Positions 1 through 11,870 of a stretch of DNA of 64,000 nucleotides are shown piece by piece. Source of the stretch: Lepidonotus clava (taxonomy: Eukaryota; Annelida; Polychaeta; Phyllodocida; Polynoidae); contig OW387141.1 in assembly GCA_936440205.1 (NCBI GenBank), positions 44,897,307 through 44,961,306 on the forward strand, written 5' to 3'. A program made the position numbers and the translations under genes. Position 1 is the first letter of the stretch. Every line of letters starts with the position of its first letter. The notes beneath the pieces are model-generated. The model was not told where the DNA came from, did no database searches, and saw only the letters and a program-made list of their open reading frames with translations.

Positions 1-99
1 AACAAAGCATTGGTACAGGGCAATTGCGTCCCCCCTGTCCTCTCGCCCTATATTATTGTTTTTTCTCTGCATACCTCAATACCGAGTTTACCCCTCCAG

Positions 100-205
100 G
101 GTCAGATGTACGCGGGCGCCCTGTTCATCCAGAAGATCTTTGAGTGGGACCTGTACCTGTCAGTGGCCCTCATACTGGGACTCACAGCCTTGTACACCAT
201 CATCG
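100..205 (+). CDS. SLC5A-like exon a (first in window)
   Basis: The exon reads [11 protein letters not shown]...[18 protein letters not shown], matching the D/Q-M-Y/F-S/A-G-A-x-F-I segment of SGLTs. It ends in phase 1 at a GTAAG donor. An AG at 98-99 keeps GGT CAG in frame. A second AG at 104-105 would start the exon at ATG 106. Confidence 0.88.
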
Positions 206-3200
206 GTAAGTGTTTTTCTTTTATATATTGAATCACATTCATTGTGTAAATGATCCTTTAAGTATGTATACATGAGGACACCGCGGCTCTGTATAAAAGT
301 CAAGATATAAAATCCTATGCATGTCACAATCTTAGAAGAGCCAATTGATATATTTGTATATTCTATAATTAATGCGTGCACTATCTTTCAACTTACTTAA
401 CTCAATACATTGTAGAGAATAGATGATTGGGTATTACTCTGGATACTTGCGGGAAACGACGATTGGAGCTCTATATTATATGGACCTCGGCAGTAATGTT
501 CTGACTTCTCCTAGTTACTCTATGGACTGAACCTGGATTTCAGCAACAATATGTATCATGGTTAAACGGTAATAACAGGATATCGTCCGTGTTGCAGGCG
601 GGCTGACGGCGGTGATCTGGACGGACACCATGCAGACGGCCATCCTGGTCGTCGGGGCGTCGGCTCTGGCCGGGATAAGTAAGACGGGCATTAATCTATT
701 GTGAAAATCCAAAGGATGATGAAGAGCATTCTGCATGTAGATTGTTCCTCTTTGTGCATATCTCCCTTGGCTTAGAATTAAGTTGCAACATGAAGTGTGG
801 AAAAGCATTTCATAGAAGATACTCATGCCTTGATAAGGAACTTTTAGATGCAAAATTAAATAAGTAGGCCCTATAGTCAATATTGATTGTCATATACAGT
901 ACCTGATATCAGTTTTTTCATATGAAAAGTCTCTTTTGAAATAGGTTTACAGAACAATATTCATTAAAAGTAAGTTGAATTTAAAATGATAATTACCAAC
1001 CAAAAAGAAAAGTGCATAATAATGATATACAATGCCAATGTAGGTCAAATTGGACTGTTTGATGCTTAGGAGGGCTCATACATAGCTAAAACTTTTGACT
1101 CTTAACATGCGCCAATTCCTCCACCCCTTCCCCAGCGCTGTCTAAGATCGGGGGCTGGGAGTCGTTAGAGTACATGTACCAGCGGTCGGCGGCCAACTAC
1201 ACGTACCTTGACGTGGCCATGTACGGTAACCGTACGTGCGGCCTGCCCAGGGAGGACGCCATGCACATCTTCAGGTCCGCCGAGGCCGACTACCCCTGGC
1301 CCGGCATGCTGGGGGGACTCACCATACTGGCCATCAACGCCTGGTGCACCGACCAGGTAGGTGCCTTGTTTCTTTCTTCATTTATTAATTTTCTTATCCA
1401 TTCAATTTCTTCTATAATTGTTTATTCATTTAGTTAATTTAGATTTTTTTTGGGGGGTGGGGGGTGGGGGGGGGATTGCATCATGTTGTTTTGTTTTTAC
1501 CCATGTGTTTCTTGGTTTCAAATGACATAGTCCCAGTATTAATTCTTGTAATTGACCTCTCCCATGCTTTGATGTTATATAGACATTAAAGTTATACAAT
1601 AGCACATGCTTGCTTTACAATACTTTGCAAATTATATGGTTTATCTATCAATAATGAAAGAGAAAAGATACGAGATGTTTAAGGGACCTAAACCAAAATA
1701 TTTAATTTTCAATAGCATTGGGTTATCACTGGTAGTGAAGCAAGTATCAGTCCACGTCAGTTGTAAACATGCGGTAAACTTTTTCTTTTAGTGGTGACGA
1801 CGAGTACAATGATAACTTCATACTTTGTATATCTCTCTTATTCCCCTGCCCAGATCTGCGTACAGAGGTCCCTAGCAGCCAAGTCGGTGTCCCACGCCAA
1901 GGCGGGGGTCCTGCTGGCGGCCTACCTCAAGGTGCTCTCCTTCCTCTTCTTCGTCATCCCAGGCATGGTCAGCAGGATCTACTACCCAGGTATGTTATGT
2001 TAATTTGAGTGATTGATATAATAATATTGCTGCCATTTGGTTTTTCAGACATACTTCAATTTAGGTCTTGATTGGTTAAAAGAGCTAAATATATAACAAC
2101 AAATATTCAGAAAGAGTGTCGGCCCAATAGATACATCTGGAAACATAGAGGCACGTACTAGATCTGAATTATAAAATATACAAAATTGAGGATTAATTAA
2201 CCCTGAAAACATGACAGATGGCCCAACATTCACCATACATCATTTCCGCAGTCATGCTGAGGTAAAAGAGCTGTTCGTATGGTCAGTCCCAACTAAATAT
2301 CATGCATTCATTTATGTAAATCAATTCACATGAAAGCTAAAGAGCCCATGTAATTCTTTTTATTCATTTACTCATTCTTCCAATAAGATTTTCAAACCCT
2401 AACAGTCTCTTTCTCTCAGTTTGCATTGTTGTATGACACTACAGACGGCGCCACATATCTTTCCCGGATACCCCCAGAGGGAGTAACTGTTCTTAAGGTG
2501 CACATATTTGAGGACAGGTGGAGTCACTGAGCAGGACTCCACTTTTACAACCAGAGGGAGGCAGCGAGCCACAAGTCGCCTCAGTGCTAACAGAAATAAG
2601 ATTAACTGTTCAAGGAGAGAAGACACTGGTTCATTTCATTTGATGTCGGTACCAGTGGCCTTCTCATGGTCAAACTTGTAATATAATTGAAAGAAACAAT
2701 AACCTATCACACATACATTGTTTTGCCAATTGCAGAAGGATTGATAACATGGCTGCTTAATTGCATAAAATAAAAGTCTGTGGAAGAACGCTGTATATAT
2801 ACTCTCAGCTGGTACTGATAAGAAAAATGGGTCTGCACTTTGTAGCAAAACACACATGATTATCCTTAGTTAATTGCCTTGCTATATTTTATACCCATCA
2901 GAAATAATGTCTAGTTTTCTAGCTGACGCTCTAACAATCGGTAGTTTGATTAATTATGAAGTATTTATTACGCTTCGCATATTTCAGACGAGGTTGCCTG
3001 TGCCGACCCTGACAAGTGCAGAAAGATCTGCGAGAATCCCAGTGGGTGTTCGAACATAGCCTACCCACTACTCGTTATAAGGGAGTTACCAGACGGTAAG
3101 GATTCAGCAAACGTCAATTTATCGACAATAGAAAATAGACTCTTCAACGTAAACTAGCCAAATTAAAGTGAGTAATATATTCGAGGCCGGGATGTTTAAC

Positions 3201-6200
3201 AAGGAGGATTTTTCACTTCTAAACTTATTGAGAAAAGCAATATACATACATAGACATCTGTTCACTGTCCTCGAACACTCTGTCGTATAAATGGATGGCA
3301 CACTTTTTGCTATACATGTACAGTCTATGGGGTGCAAAACAATGAAATCCGAGGGTTATGATAAATAAAGAACATAACCTTTAAGTCCCTATGCATTATA
3401 AAGCGAAGTGATACGTACAAATTGCCTTAACCTTTTAAGCACAATTCACCTGTAACACACATTATAATGCATACATATTAAACTTGATAATATAAGGTTC
3501 TTGGCAAAAACTGACAAAGGTCATGATTATTGTAAAATAAATGGCCCCCCTTGTTGTCTCTAGGTGTCCGTGGCATCATGCTGGCGGCCCTACTGGCTGC
3601 CCTCTGTCGTCTCTCACCTCTATATTCACCATCCTTATTGTCTCCTTCTCCCCTTGTCTCTAGGTGTCCATGGCATCATGCTGGCGGCCCTGCTGGCTGC
3701 CCTCATGTCGTCCCTCACCTCTATATTCACCATCCTTATTGTCTCCTTCTCCCCTTGTCTCTAGGTGTCCGTGGCATCATGTTGGCAGCCCTGCTCGCGG
3801 CCCTCATGTCGTCTCTCACCTCTATATTCAACAGCGCCTCCACAGTGTTTACCATCGACATCTGGAAACGGATACGGACCTCCGCCAAGGTGGGCTCTTA
3901 TTTATTATTCAATATTGGAACAGTTGAAGAGACAACTATCAGATTAAGTATCATCAGGATGACAAACATGATTTATGTTTGTAATTAGATCGTAAGCAAA
4001 ATAAGTTTGCAACCGTTGACAGTTGAATTCTCATATTCTCAATATTATTCATGATGCATAAATGAGCCTCTGACCAGGAAAAATCACTACATGCAATCCA
4101 ATTATACACAATGTTTGCAGTTATTTAAATCAATACAATTCAGAAAATTGCAAGATTAGTTGGGAATGAGAAAAACTCCAAAAAAAACATATATAGCACG
4201 TCTATGTATAACAGGAAAACACTGCAGGGGTCGAGGGTGACACTGATAGACGTTTGCTTGATTTACAGGTAACAACAGACATGTAGATATGTCCTCCTGT
4301 TTTCTAACCTTTCCTTGACAGGAGTCTTAGCTGATGGTAGTTGGCAGCGTCTACACCCTGTTCTTAGTAGCAGTCAGTATTCTCTGGCTGCCCGTCCCGC
4401 AGAAACCCAAGGGCTCAGTTGTATCTATAACAATAGTTTCTTTGTGTACCTTACAGGAGTCTGAGTTGATGGTAGTGGGCAGAGTCTACACCCTGTTCCT
4501 GGTGGCCGTCAGTATCCTGTGGCTGCCCGTCCTACAGAAGATCCAGGGCTCCCAGTTCTGGGACTACTCCCAGGCCATCGGCTCCTACCTCCTGCCCCCC
4601 ATCGTCGTCGTCTTCCTCCTCGGCATCTTCTGGAAGAGGACAACGGAGAAGGTTAACATACACATTATTTTTATCCCATTGTTGTCTTATGTGAGACCCC
4701 TTATCCTTTGCTTAGATCTAGCTGTTTACATCAATTGCCAACCATCAGAGTGGCCAGAAAGGGTCCAGGAACCAGATTAATATTGGATATTTCTACCCAT
4801 GATTATTATATGGATAGCCATATGCCCCTAACCAAAAAGCAGAAACTGACTGACTGCTGGAATGAGCAATTAAGTGCCCCAAACCCCAAATCAAATTCCT
4901 AGAACAACCAAAGGCTCGGTCTTGACTTGAGTAATGCACTGAGTTATGAATCAGTCTGAAGTAGGACTGTTCATTTGATATATGCCACGCCTGTTGGGGT
5001 TATAATAAGGCTTAGGAAAAATCGGATTTGACGGTATTTGTAAACCCATTCACGAAACATAATCCGACGCCATTTCTATATATACTTCTGTACTCTGTGC
5101 CTGCTGCAATTCCCACCCTGATATACTACTTACGATGTTGGAGCTAACAAAATAAAACAAGCCAATCTGTACAAAGGGAACAACGGTTCTTTTCTCCTGG
5201 GACCAACAGTCTACATGTGTCGGTTATAACTCAAATACACATTTTAGACTAAACGGACTTTGTAAAAAGATTGAAATTTGAAGTTGATGCAATTTTGAAT
5301 TAATATGGTTTATTACAGGTACGCTAGTCTACAGACCAAAGTCATGAAGAAATTGAATAAACATTTTTTTTTTTAATTTCCAGGGTGCGTTTTCCGGCCT
5401 GGTGGTGGGCCTGGCGGTGGGGGTGGTGAGGATGGGGCTGAGCTGGGCGCGGGGCCCCACCTTCTGTGGGAGTGGGGAGCCCGACTCCCAGTTCACCGTG
5501 GTGTCCAAAGTACACTACCTCCACTTCGCCATGATCCTGTCTTTAGTGGTTGCCATCACTGTCGTCATAGTCAGCCTGGTGACCAAGCCAAGGCCGGAAA
5601 ATAAGGTGAGGGGGATATTTTGGCTTAATACAATTTATACTTTTTACAAATGATGATATCATATAAATAAACGATTAAAGTTTGGGACTTGCCACTAGCG
5701 ATGTCTAGGCTATATACTACTTACAGCCAACCAAAAATGAGGTGGCTTCATTAAAGATTGATGTGTATCTATGGGTGGGGGTGGGGTAGGGGTTAAAGGA
5801 CATTCATGGATGAACTCGTTTATCTCAGTATAATTGTATGAAGTGAGTAGGTTGGTTGGGAGATGAGAATTAGATCGTACGACTATGAGAGGCTTGTCTA
5901 TGGAGAATCAAAGAGTATTAGAAGTTACTGAGATTCATGGCACATCTTTTTTGTCACCATCACTTAGAATCTTAGATTGCACATAAAGTCTTTTTCAATC
6001 TTCCCTCGCTTGGAGGACACTGCCCCCTGAAACACTCTCTTGTCTTATAAATCAATTAAACATTTCCCCCGTTCAGTTGCGGCGCGTCACCTACTGGACG
6101 CGTAACGACCCCGACCTGCCGGACTTCTCCGAGTCGGAGGATGACGACGACGGGGAGGAGTCGGAGGACGAGATCTACGTGCCCGAAGGTACAGACATAG

Positions 6201-6903
6201 TCAGATCTAGGGGACCATTTTTAGCCCAATATTGATTTTTTATGCTATAAAATTCTCGGAGCCATATGATCGCATGCATTTTTTATGGGGCGCCCACTCT
6301 TTTTTCAAAACCTCTAAAACAACTTTTAAAATGCGTCCCTACTAGCTGATTTGATCACATTGAACATCATTGTGAATCTGAAGCCTGTTTCATAAAAACT
6401 TCCGTAGTTACCGATAGTCCGTAAATCAACCCTAAACGTATACATTTATATTACTTGTTCAAAGCCTCTGTAACTTGACCAAAACCTATGTAACCTGAAC
6501 TTAACGTTCCATAACTGCGACGAGGTCTACCGTCATCCTAGTCACAGATTCATTTTATCCAATACAATACAACATTTTATATGCTATACAATCAAGCGCC
6601 TCTTTGTATTCTTTCAATATTATTTTCAAATTGAGCAAAGCTGTTTATTTCAGTAATAAAGCATACATAGTCATATATTTTTTTATTCCAGGTGGGGCTG
6701 GCCGTATTAAGTACCTGGCGACCAAGTGGCTGTGTGGGGTGGACAAGGCGGCCAAACGGCCCAGACTGACCAAGGAGGAGCTCCGCGCCCAGATACTCAA
6801 AAACACGGACATTAAGGAGGACCCTTTCTGGGAGAAGATCATGGACGTTAACGCCATCATATGTGCTGCTGTGGCAGTGTTTTTACACGCCTTCTGGGCG
6901 TGA
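100..6903 (+). CDS. SGLT-type sodium/solute cotransporter (SLC5A family, SLC5A9/10-like), 5'-partial, 10 exons
   Basis: The gene encodes a plasma-membrane symporter that couples Na+ entry to uptake of a small organic solute. Exons join as 100-205, 598-678, 1136-1356, 1854-1989, 2988-3095, 3765-3889, 4457-4651, 5384-5605, 6077-6188 and 6692-6903. All have AG/GT borders and matching phases, and together give 505 codons plus stop. Family signatures seen are [41 protein letters not shown] and the C-terminal VNAII...FLHAFWA. From memory of human proteins it resembles SGLT4/SGLT5 most ([19 protein letters not shown]). The product covers roughly TM4 to TM14 of a ~660-residue protein, so about 160 N-terminal residues lie upstream. 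Sugar-pocket residues are altered (see findings), so the substrate is unknown. The first acceptor could be base 100 or 106. Confidence 0.95.
598..678 (+). CDS. SLC5A-like exon b
   Basis: With the split G from the previous exon it reads [27 protein letters not shown]. This is the highly conserved 'GGL.AVI.TD..Q' block of SLC5A transporters. The donor is A|GTAAG, phase 1. Confidence 0.93.
1136..1356 (+). CDS. SLC5A-like exon c
   Basis: It encodes the extracellular loop with two N-x-T sequons (NYT, NRT), then the [14 protein letters not shown] helix, and ends at WCTDQ. In human SGLT1 the end reads T-L-W-Y-W-C-T-D-Q; here it reads A-I-N-A-W-C-T-D-Q, so T287 and Y290 are both alanine. The exon ends in phase 0 at GTAGGT. 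Confidence 0.95.
1854..1989 (+). CDS. SLC5A-like exon d
   Basis: It reads [18 protein letters not shown], then [24 protein letters not shown]. The lysine of YLK (K321 in human SGLT1, part of the sugar pocket) is kept, as is the PGM.SR block. It ends in phase 1 at GTATGT. Confidence 0.95.
2988..3095 (+). CDS. SLC5A-like exon e
   Basis: It reads [19 protein letters not shown] and [17 protein letters not shown]. This is the cysteine-rich extracellular loop followed by the near-invariant GC.NIAYP motif. It ends in phase 1 at GTAAGG. Confidence 0.95.
3564..3764 (+). repeat. Two tandem truncated copies of the next exon, each with its own 3' splice site
   Basis: Units 3564-3663 (100 bp) and 3664-3764 (101 bp) copy the first ~65 bases of exon f plus ~35 bases of the pyrimidine-rich intron end. 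This gives three CTCTAG acceptors in a row, at 3563, 3663 and 3764. Neither extra copy has a donor. The first unit lacks one base relative to the second. Their combined 201 bp is a multiple of three and has no stop in the gene's frame. Confidence 0.92.
3765..3889 (+). CDS. SLC5A-like exon f
   Basis: It reads [17 protein letters not shown], then [25 protein letters not shown]. This is the TM segment holding the Na2-site serines of SGLTs, fully conserved. It enters in phase 1 and leaves in phase 0 at GTGGGC. It is chosen over the two upstream acceptors because only this copy continues into the NSAST coding sequence and matches family length. Confidence 0.94.
4322..4419 (+). pseudogene. Decayed duplicate of SLC5A-like exon g with an in-frame stop
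   Basis: After a TTGACAG acceptor-like site the sequence reads [21 protein letters not shown], then [10 protein letters not shown]. This copies the start of the next exon ([14 protein letters not shown]...), with TAG replacing the third codon. Similarity fades before the SQFWDY part, and no donor is evident. It lies only 37 bp before the real exon. It is probably skipped; inclusion would end the protein early. Confidence 0.85.
4457..4651 (+). CDS. SLC5A-like exon g
   Basis: It reads [48 protein letters not shown] and [14 protein letters not shown]. The D and Q of human SGLT1 D454/Q457 are kept, while T460 is glycine. The exon is phase 0 on both sides (65 codons), with an AG acceptor at 4456 and a GTTAAC donor. 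Confidence 0.95.
5384..5605 (+). CDS. SLC5A-like exon h
   Basis: It opens with [20 protein letters not shown], carries a short extracellular loop with one cysteine ([12 protein letters not shown]), then [19 protein letters not shown] and the TKPRPENK motif. It is 74 codons, phase 0 on both sides, ending at GTGAGG. It is markedly GC-rich compared with its introns. Confidence 0.95.
6077..6188 (+). CDS. SLC5A-like exon i (acidic cytoplasmic loop)
   Basis: It reads [17 protein letters not shown], then a run of about 20 mostly acidic residues ([13 protein letters not shown]). The TYWTRN start corresponds to TWWTRN of SGLT4, while the acidic tail is lineage-specific. It ends in phase 1 at GTACAG. 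Confidence 0.92.
6692..6903 (+). CDS. SLC5A-like exon j (last, C-terminal helix and stop)
   Basis: It reads [20 protein letters not shown], a lysine-rich stretch, [19 protein letters not shown], and the final TM ending FLHAFWA-stop. The (D/E)-x-x-x-W-x-x-(I/V)-x-(D/N)-x-N-A motif and the aromatic end match vertebrate SGLT C-termini. The stop TGA is at 6901-6903. Confidence 0.96.
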
Positions 6904-6937
6904 TATGAAGTATTACAGACTTCATCTTTTTAATTAA

Positions 6938-6943
6938 AATAAA
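6938..6943 (+). terminator. Polyadenylation signal of the SLC5A-like gene
   Basis: An AATAAA hexamer lies 35 bases after the stop codon and implies a very short 3' UTR. A second AATAAA at 7209-7214 could serve a longer transcript. Confidence 0.6.
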
Positions 6944-6949
6944 ATTTTC

Positions 6950-8117
6950 GCATGGAACATGTCTTTGTCCTTCCAATTATCATAGAATTGAATATAAATT
7001 GAAATAGTACTTAAATGTGTTGTCTATGTGAAATGAATCTATGCAAAAATGCAATGTTGTTCTAAAGCTTTTATATGTGTTTATATGTGCAGACGGCCTA
7101 TAGTAACTACAACGTTCATTGGGCCTGAAAACTTAAGCTTGTACCATGGGCCTTTTCGGAAATTCAGGACCAGCCTCCAATGAAAGCACAACATTGGTTC
7201 ACTTTCCAAATAAAAGATGTATCGTTAATAGAAGGTCTCTCTCTGGTGGCTTGTACCGAGATTTTATCGTTCCACCAGTTGGCAGCAGATGGCGCCACAG
7301 AGTCTGGCTCTTCCCGGATTATGGCTGACAAAAGAAATTCCGAAGAGGATTAAATTGTCTCTTTAGTTCCTTATTTCTTGCCTTTAATGGATTTGGATCT
7401 AATTGCTTGATTATCATTCCGCTTACAGCGTTTTCCACAAGTTAATCCTGGGCTTTCAAGACGGATCTTTCAGACTGTTTGAAGATGTTAGTGAACAATA
7501 CGTTGCATTATTGTTTGAAAATGTGCTGTAGAGATTTTAGAGGGGTATCTGCTTTTTGTATGTAACTGATACAATACAAAACGGACGACCCAATCTGATT
7601 AGCTTTACATAAGGTGCTTTGGTTCAATAACGTATTTCATGAAGCAGAAACTAAATCTAGTTCCGTTAAATGCAATGTAGCATTAACGGTTCTATTGCAA
7701 CTCATGAGGTGAAGGCAGTATAAGAAAAGCACTGAATAATGGAGAAGTCTTATGGAAGATGCGTCACCCATTCCCATTGATTGAACTTTCATTGTGCAAT
7801 GTTTCATCAGTTTACAGCTCAGTTTGTGACCTTTCAGAGAGATCAGTCATGAAACCAAACCTTGCTCTTTGCGCATCAACACACCCAGATTGTGTAACAA
7901 CAGAAGAATTAAGAAGTCAATCCAAGGACATTTTCAAAGCATTCTTATCTTAAAATAGTCGTATACAAATCAAAGTCAATCAAAATATACAACACAAAGA
8001 ATTGTTTTCATGAACTTTAAATTTACAGTTACTCGAAAACCTCATATGATAAAAATAAGATCAGGAAATTCTTCATCTGTTTCTTTATTTCCAGTCACAA
8101 AACGACATCTAAACATT
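6950..8117. other. Intergenic, no gene seen
   Basis: AT-rich single-copy-looking sequence after the transporter gene. Short open frames here have no recognisable protein character. Confidence 0.5.
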
Positions 8118-8410
8118 ACATGAGGACAGGGCAGGATGGTGAGAAGGAGGACGAGGTGGGAAAAGGGAAGACAGGGTAAAGAGGGTGAGGACATGGGTGA
8201 GAGGAAATGGTTGTGACAGAGGGACAGTTTCAGGATAGGAGAGGACAGTTGGGGTTGGAGGGAGGACCATTGGGGGCCAGATTGGAAGGTGTGAGAGAGA
8301 GGACAGGGTAGGGACACTAGGGTAGAGGGATCAAAGAGTTGAAAGAGGGAAAATGTTTGGTGAGAGGGAGAACGAGTTGGGAGGACACAATGGGGTTCAG
8401 GAGAAAAATG
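8118..8410. repeat. Degenerate purine-rich minisatellite (GAGAGGACAGG-like)
   Basis: About 290 bp of G/A-rich + strand in which GAGGACAGG-like words recur at irregular spacing. The 143-codon open frame on the - strand is serine/proline/leucine-rich because of this composition and is not taken as a gene. Confidence 0.6.
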
Positions 8411-10555
8411 TCTTGTCAGGGATTTATGGCGATCATTTGATCTTTTGAAAATATGCTGACCTTTATCAGACATTGTACATTCAGACCTTTCTAACCCAAG
8501 GCCAACAGGCCAACTTGTACATCAATGTAAGAGGCCTCCAATGGGGTCATTTTTAACAATTGATTGTCACCGTTCATGTCTGTCTTTGTAGTCTGCTTAC
8601 CTTTCGGTCAAACAATGAAATTAGAATTGGTAATGAAAAGGTATCTCCATTATAAACACTCATCCCTCAAGACTTTTGTGAGATTCTTATGAAACAAAAT
8701 CAATCAACCTGTCATTCTACTGAGTATACGTCGTTACGTTTGATTTAAACTATGACAAGGTGGGTTCATGTTTCTGATCTCCTTTCAGCTACAGGGTAGT
8801 TCAATCAATGCAAAGTCCAGAGGTATTGATTCCCACTATCAAATGGCCATAGAAAGTAGGCCTACACGTATTCCTGGTACTGGATAGACCCAACTACACC
8901 ATACACCCATGAATTCTTGGGTCAAGTCATCTAGACTCATCGCATTTTAACTAAAGACACTAACGACACAGACATTTGGATTTCATTGAATGTTATAATT
9001 TCATCCTCGAATTACCTCGTGGTCAATTTTAACCACCCACCCCCCTAAACCCGGTCACGTGACCACCTCCCACTGGCCGGACGACTCACGGCTTTTCCCA
9101 GGACTCCCCAAACACCTTGAGGTTTGATCAATAGGTACCATTCGTGATCCCCCATCCCCATGTCGTGCGGCCCACAGACCACGCACACTCGGCCCTGGGT
9201 TCTTTTACCTTGGACAAACAGTACAAGCCCATTGAACTAATTGTAGGGACAAAACCTAATCCCCGGCGCCTGACTGGGCCAGGCCGCAGGTTGGTGGGTT
9301 CTGTAAAGAGTTTGTGATGGGGCTGAAGAATACCTTTGTGATGAGTTAAACATTTAGTGCATAGGTATAACACTTTGGCAGCCCAGTTGTGTTTAATTAG
9401 TATAGATACGTTTACGATATTCATCTGATTGAAATCTTAGAAAAAGACGAAAATTCCTGTCCATTCCTGTAGAAAATACGAGAACATCAATTGAACAGCG
9501 AATAATGTAGTCTTGGTGTGTAGGGGTAGCAGATAAAACAGAAGTAACAATAATAATTAGAAAAAAGAAACATCTATCATCACAAAAAACACTACTAACA
9601 GAACTTCCCTTGTCGTTACGTTAATCTGAAAATTAAAGAAATAACCCTTCATAAGGGAGAAATTACAACCATGATGCAAAACAACATTTCATATATCTAT
9701 TGGTTTATTTAAAAAACAAAAACAGTCTTACCTACGATTTTGAGTTGAGCTATTCCACAGGGGATCTTTTAAAAAAACATGTAGAGGGGATGATGATATT
9801 GCGGAAAAGAACAATAACATTGAGAGTAATATATGAATAAAAAGTATGTATGATCAAATATGATCACAGTATTCTGATTACAGAAAAAGAAACTGTGGTC
9901 ATACTTGATTATTTCCCATCCATTAGACAGGAAAAAACGTTGTTATATTGATACAGGGTAAAAACGGCAGGTGAAGGGTAACTAGGGGGGGGGAGGGGAG
10001 ATACAGTACACAGTGAACGGGCGGTTCCCACGGACTGGGGCTCTGATAATGAGCTGCCAACGGAGTATGAAGGGCGTATGACACGACACGATATACACTG
10101 TCTATGCTATGAGGACTATATCGCACGATGGCATTACTTTGATCATAGGAGGAGTTGCCAGCCTGTCTAACCTTCGTAGGAATCTGACGGCTCAATTGCT
10201 ACTTTAAGGCCTTTAACTGTTGAAATATCTTTCAGGCGTGTGTTTATGGGGAGAATTAAGGCATGAGACATACGACATGGAGGCATTTACAACTTACTTC
10301 CATTAGCCTACAATATAATAATATGAGGAATGAAGTTGTAGCTTATGTGATTGCCTACGGCATCTATTTGGACACCTTTACTGCAATAAATCATACAGAC
10401 CTATTTCAATAGAGTGGCGCCCTGCTAGCGGAATAGGCCTAAACAATCAATTGGGATATAAGTTTCAACGGAAATCGTTGGATACAGGCCTTCTATGGGA
10501 GGTTTCACTGCGCATGTTCATGGGAAAAGTGTATAGTAAAGCATTGATGTTATAG
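8411..10555. other. Intergenic, no gene seen
   Basis: The stretch contains a GC-richer patch at 9030-9300 and an AT-rich remainder. No exon, RNA gene or clear transposon end was recognised. Confidence 0.4.
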
Positions 10556-10561
10556 CACACT

Positions 10562-10687
10562 GGGACTTACCCTATTACACTAATGCGATATCAACAAATT
10601 ATTACATTGTAGGACTCCTGCGATATGGCTACGATGTGGTCATATCGCAGCCTCATTGTAGCTCATATCGTGAAGTGTAATAGTCCC
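10562..10687. mobile_element. Short hairpin MITE (family C)
   Basis: The ends are inverted repeats: GGGACTTACCCTATTACACT at the left and AGTGTAATAGTCCC at the right, differing by a small indel. Inside is a perfect 10-bp stem, CTGCGATATG at 10618-10627 with CATATCGCAG at 10641-10650. There is no coding capacity. The GGGACTATTACAC terminus resembles those of families A and B. Confidence 0.6.
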
Positions 10688-11707
10688 TAATTACTACACA
10701 GCAGGGTGCGTGTCCCGCCCCAGCTGTCCGCTCCCCGCCAGTCTCTGGATGCTTTTGAATCAATTATTTCCCCTTCATGATTAAGGGATGAGTATGACAG
10801 ACTTGTCCGCCGTCCAAGTCTGGCAGGAGGTCTATGAAACAGATGCGTGTTTTCCCGACAACTTTGTCTGATACGCCAAAAAAAACTACCTCTGCCGCTT
10901 TGGCTACCAGTGCCGGGGCTTCTTTATTAACTCTGCTTAAGGTCTAGTCCATGAGGGGAGTAGGCACGGAGGGGGCGGGGTGGAGTGGTGGTAAGAACTT
11001 CTGGAAAATAATATAATTTCGCACCTATTTGAAATACAATGTGTATCTTTTGTATAAAGGCAGAAGGGGGGGGGGGGGTAATATTCATGAAATAATTTAG
11101 TATTGTGCGTATGTACTAAAAGGAAGCCCCTTAAGTGTACGAGTAGGACATTATCGGCATTAACGGTGGGAATTGCAACTTGCTGCCAATGTCTTCTCCT
11201 AGACGTATCATAAGATTTCTATGGTCTTCTTTTTGGGTTTATGTAGCTGATTACCAGATCAATCACCCTATTGAAAATGTCATGCAGATTTCAATTATTC
11301 AACACTCTCAGTAAGGATCCCATCAAACGCATATTAGGTCAATGTGGCAGCGTTCCTCCTTATTAAATCCAGCTTTGACGTACGCAAATGAACATGTTTT
11401 GGGCCAGTTCTGCCCTAAACTATATTCTAATCACCGCTGAGACCCCCAATGAATGAAATGCTCAGCCTCCCATCTCAGGCACAGACGGGGGGAACCGATT
11501 TTTACCGAAATCGACTGCTTTTGACTGGGGGATGGTAAGAGTTGATGAAGATGAATTAGGGGTAAGTGAATTCAGCTAGCTCACTTGTCGCTGAAGTAGG
11601 TGTGATCAAGCCTTGGGCCAGAGGAGGGTTCTGGGCGGACGGCTATGGGGAGCCTGCTTTAAACTAACACAAATGTATCTTTTTTTTTTATTAAACAGGC
11701 CTATATG

Positions 11708-11870
11708 CATTTCTGCTGTGAGGGGGTGGGGGTGGCGAGGTTCTGCAAGTGGAACTTCTGCTTATAATTTCAACAATTTCAACCTAAAGAGGGGGGTGGC
11801 GAGGTTTTCCAAGTGGACCTTTTCAATATTCTCCTACAACTTTTTGAAAAATTTCCTGGAGGGGGGGGGG
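11708..11870. repeat. Imperfect tandem duplication
   Basis: The phrase GGGTGGCGAGGTT followed by CAAGTGGA occurs at about 11730 and again at about 11798, each followed by related A/T-rich sequence. A run of ten G's lies at 11862-11871. Confidence 0.5.

Noticed and set aside
3551-3988. A separate 145-codon gene here
   Set aside because: It is the SLC5A-like exon plus its tandem upstream copies read through in one frame.
8042-8473. 143-codon - strand frame
   Set aside because: It is a composition effect of a purine-rich degenerate repeat, with no domain or splice context.
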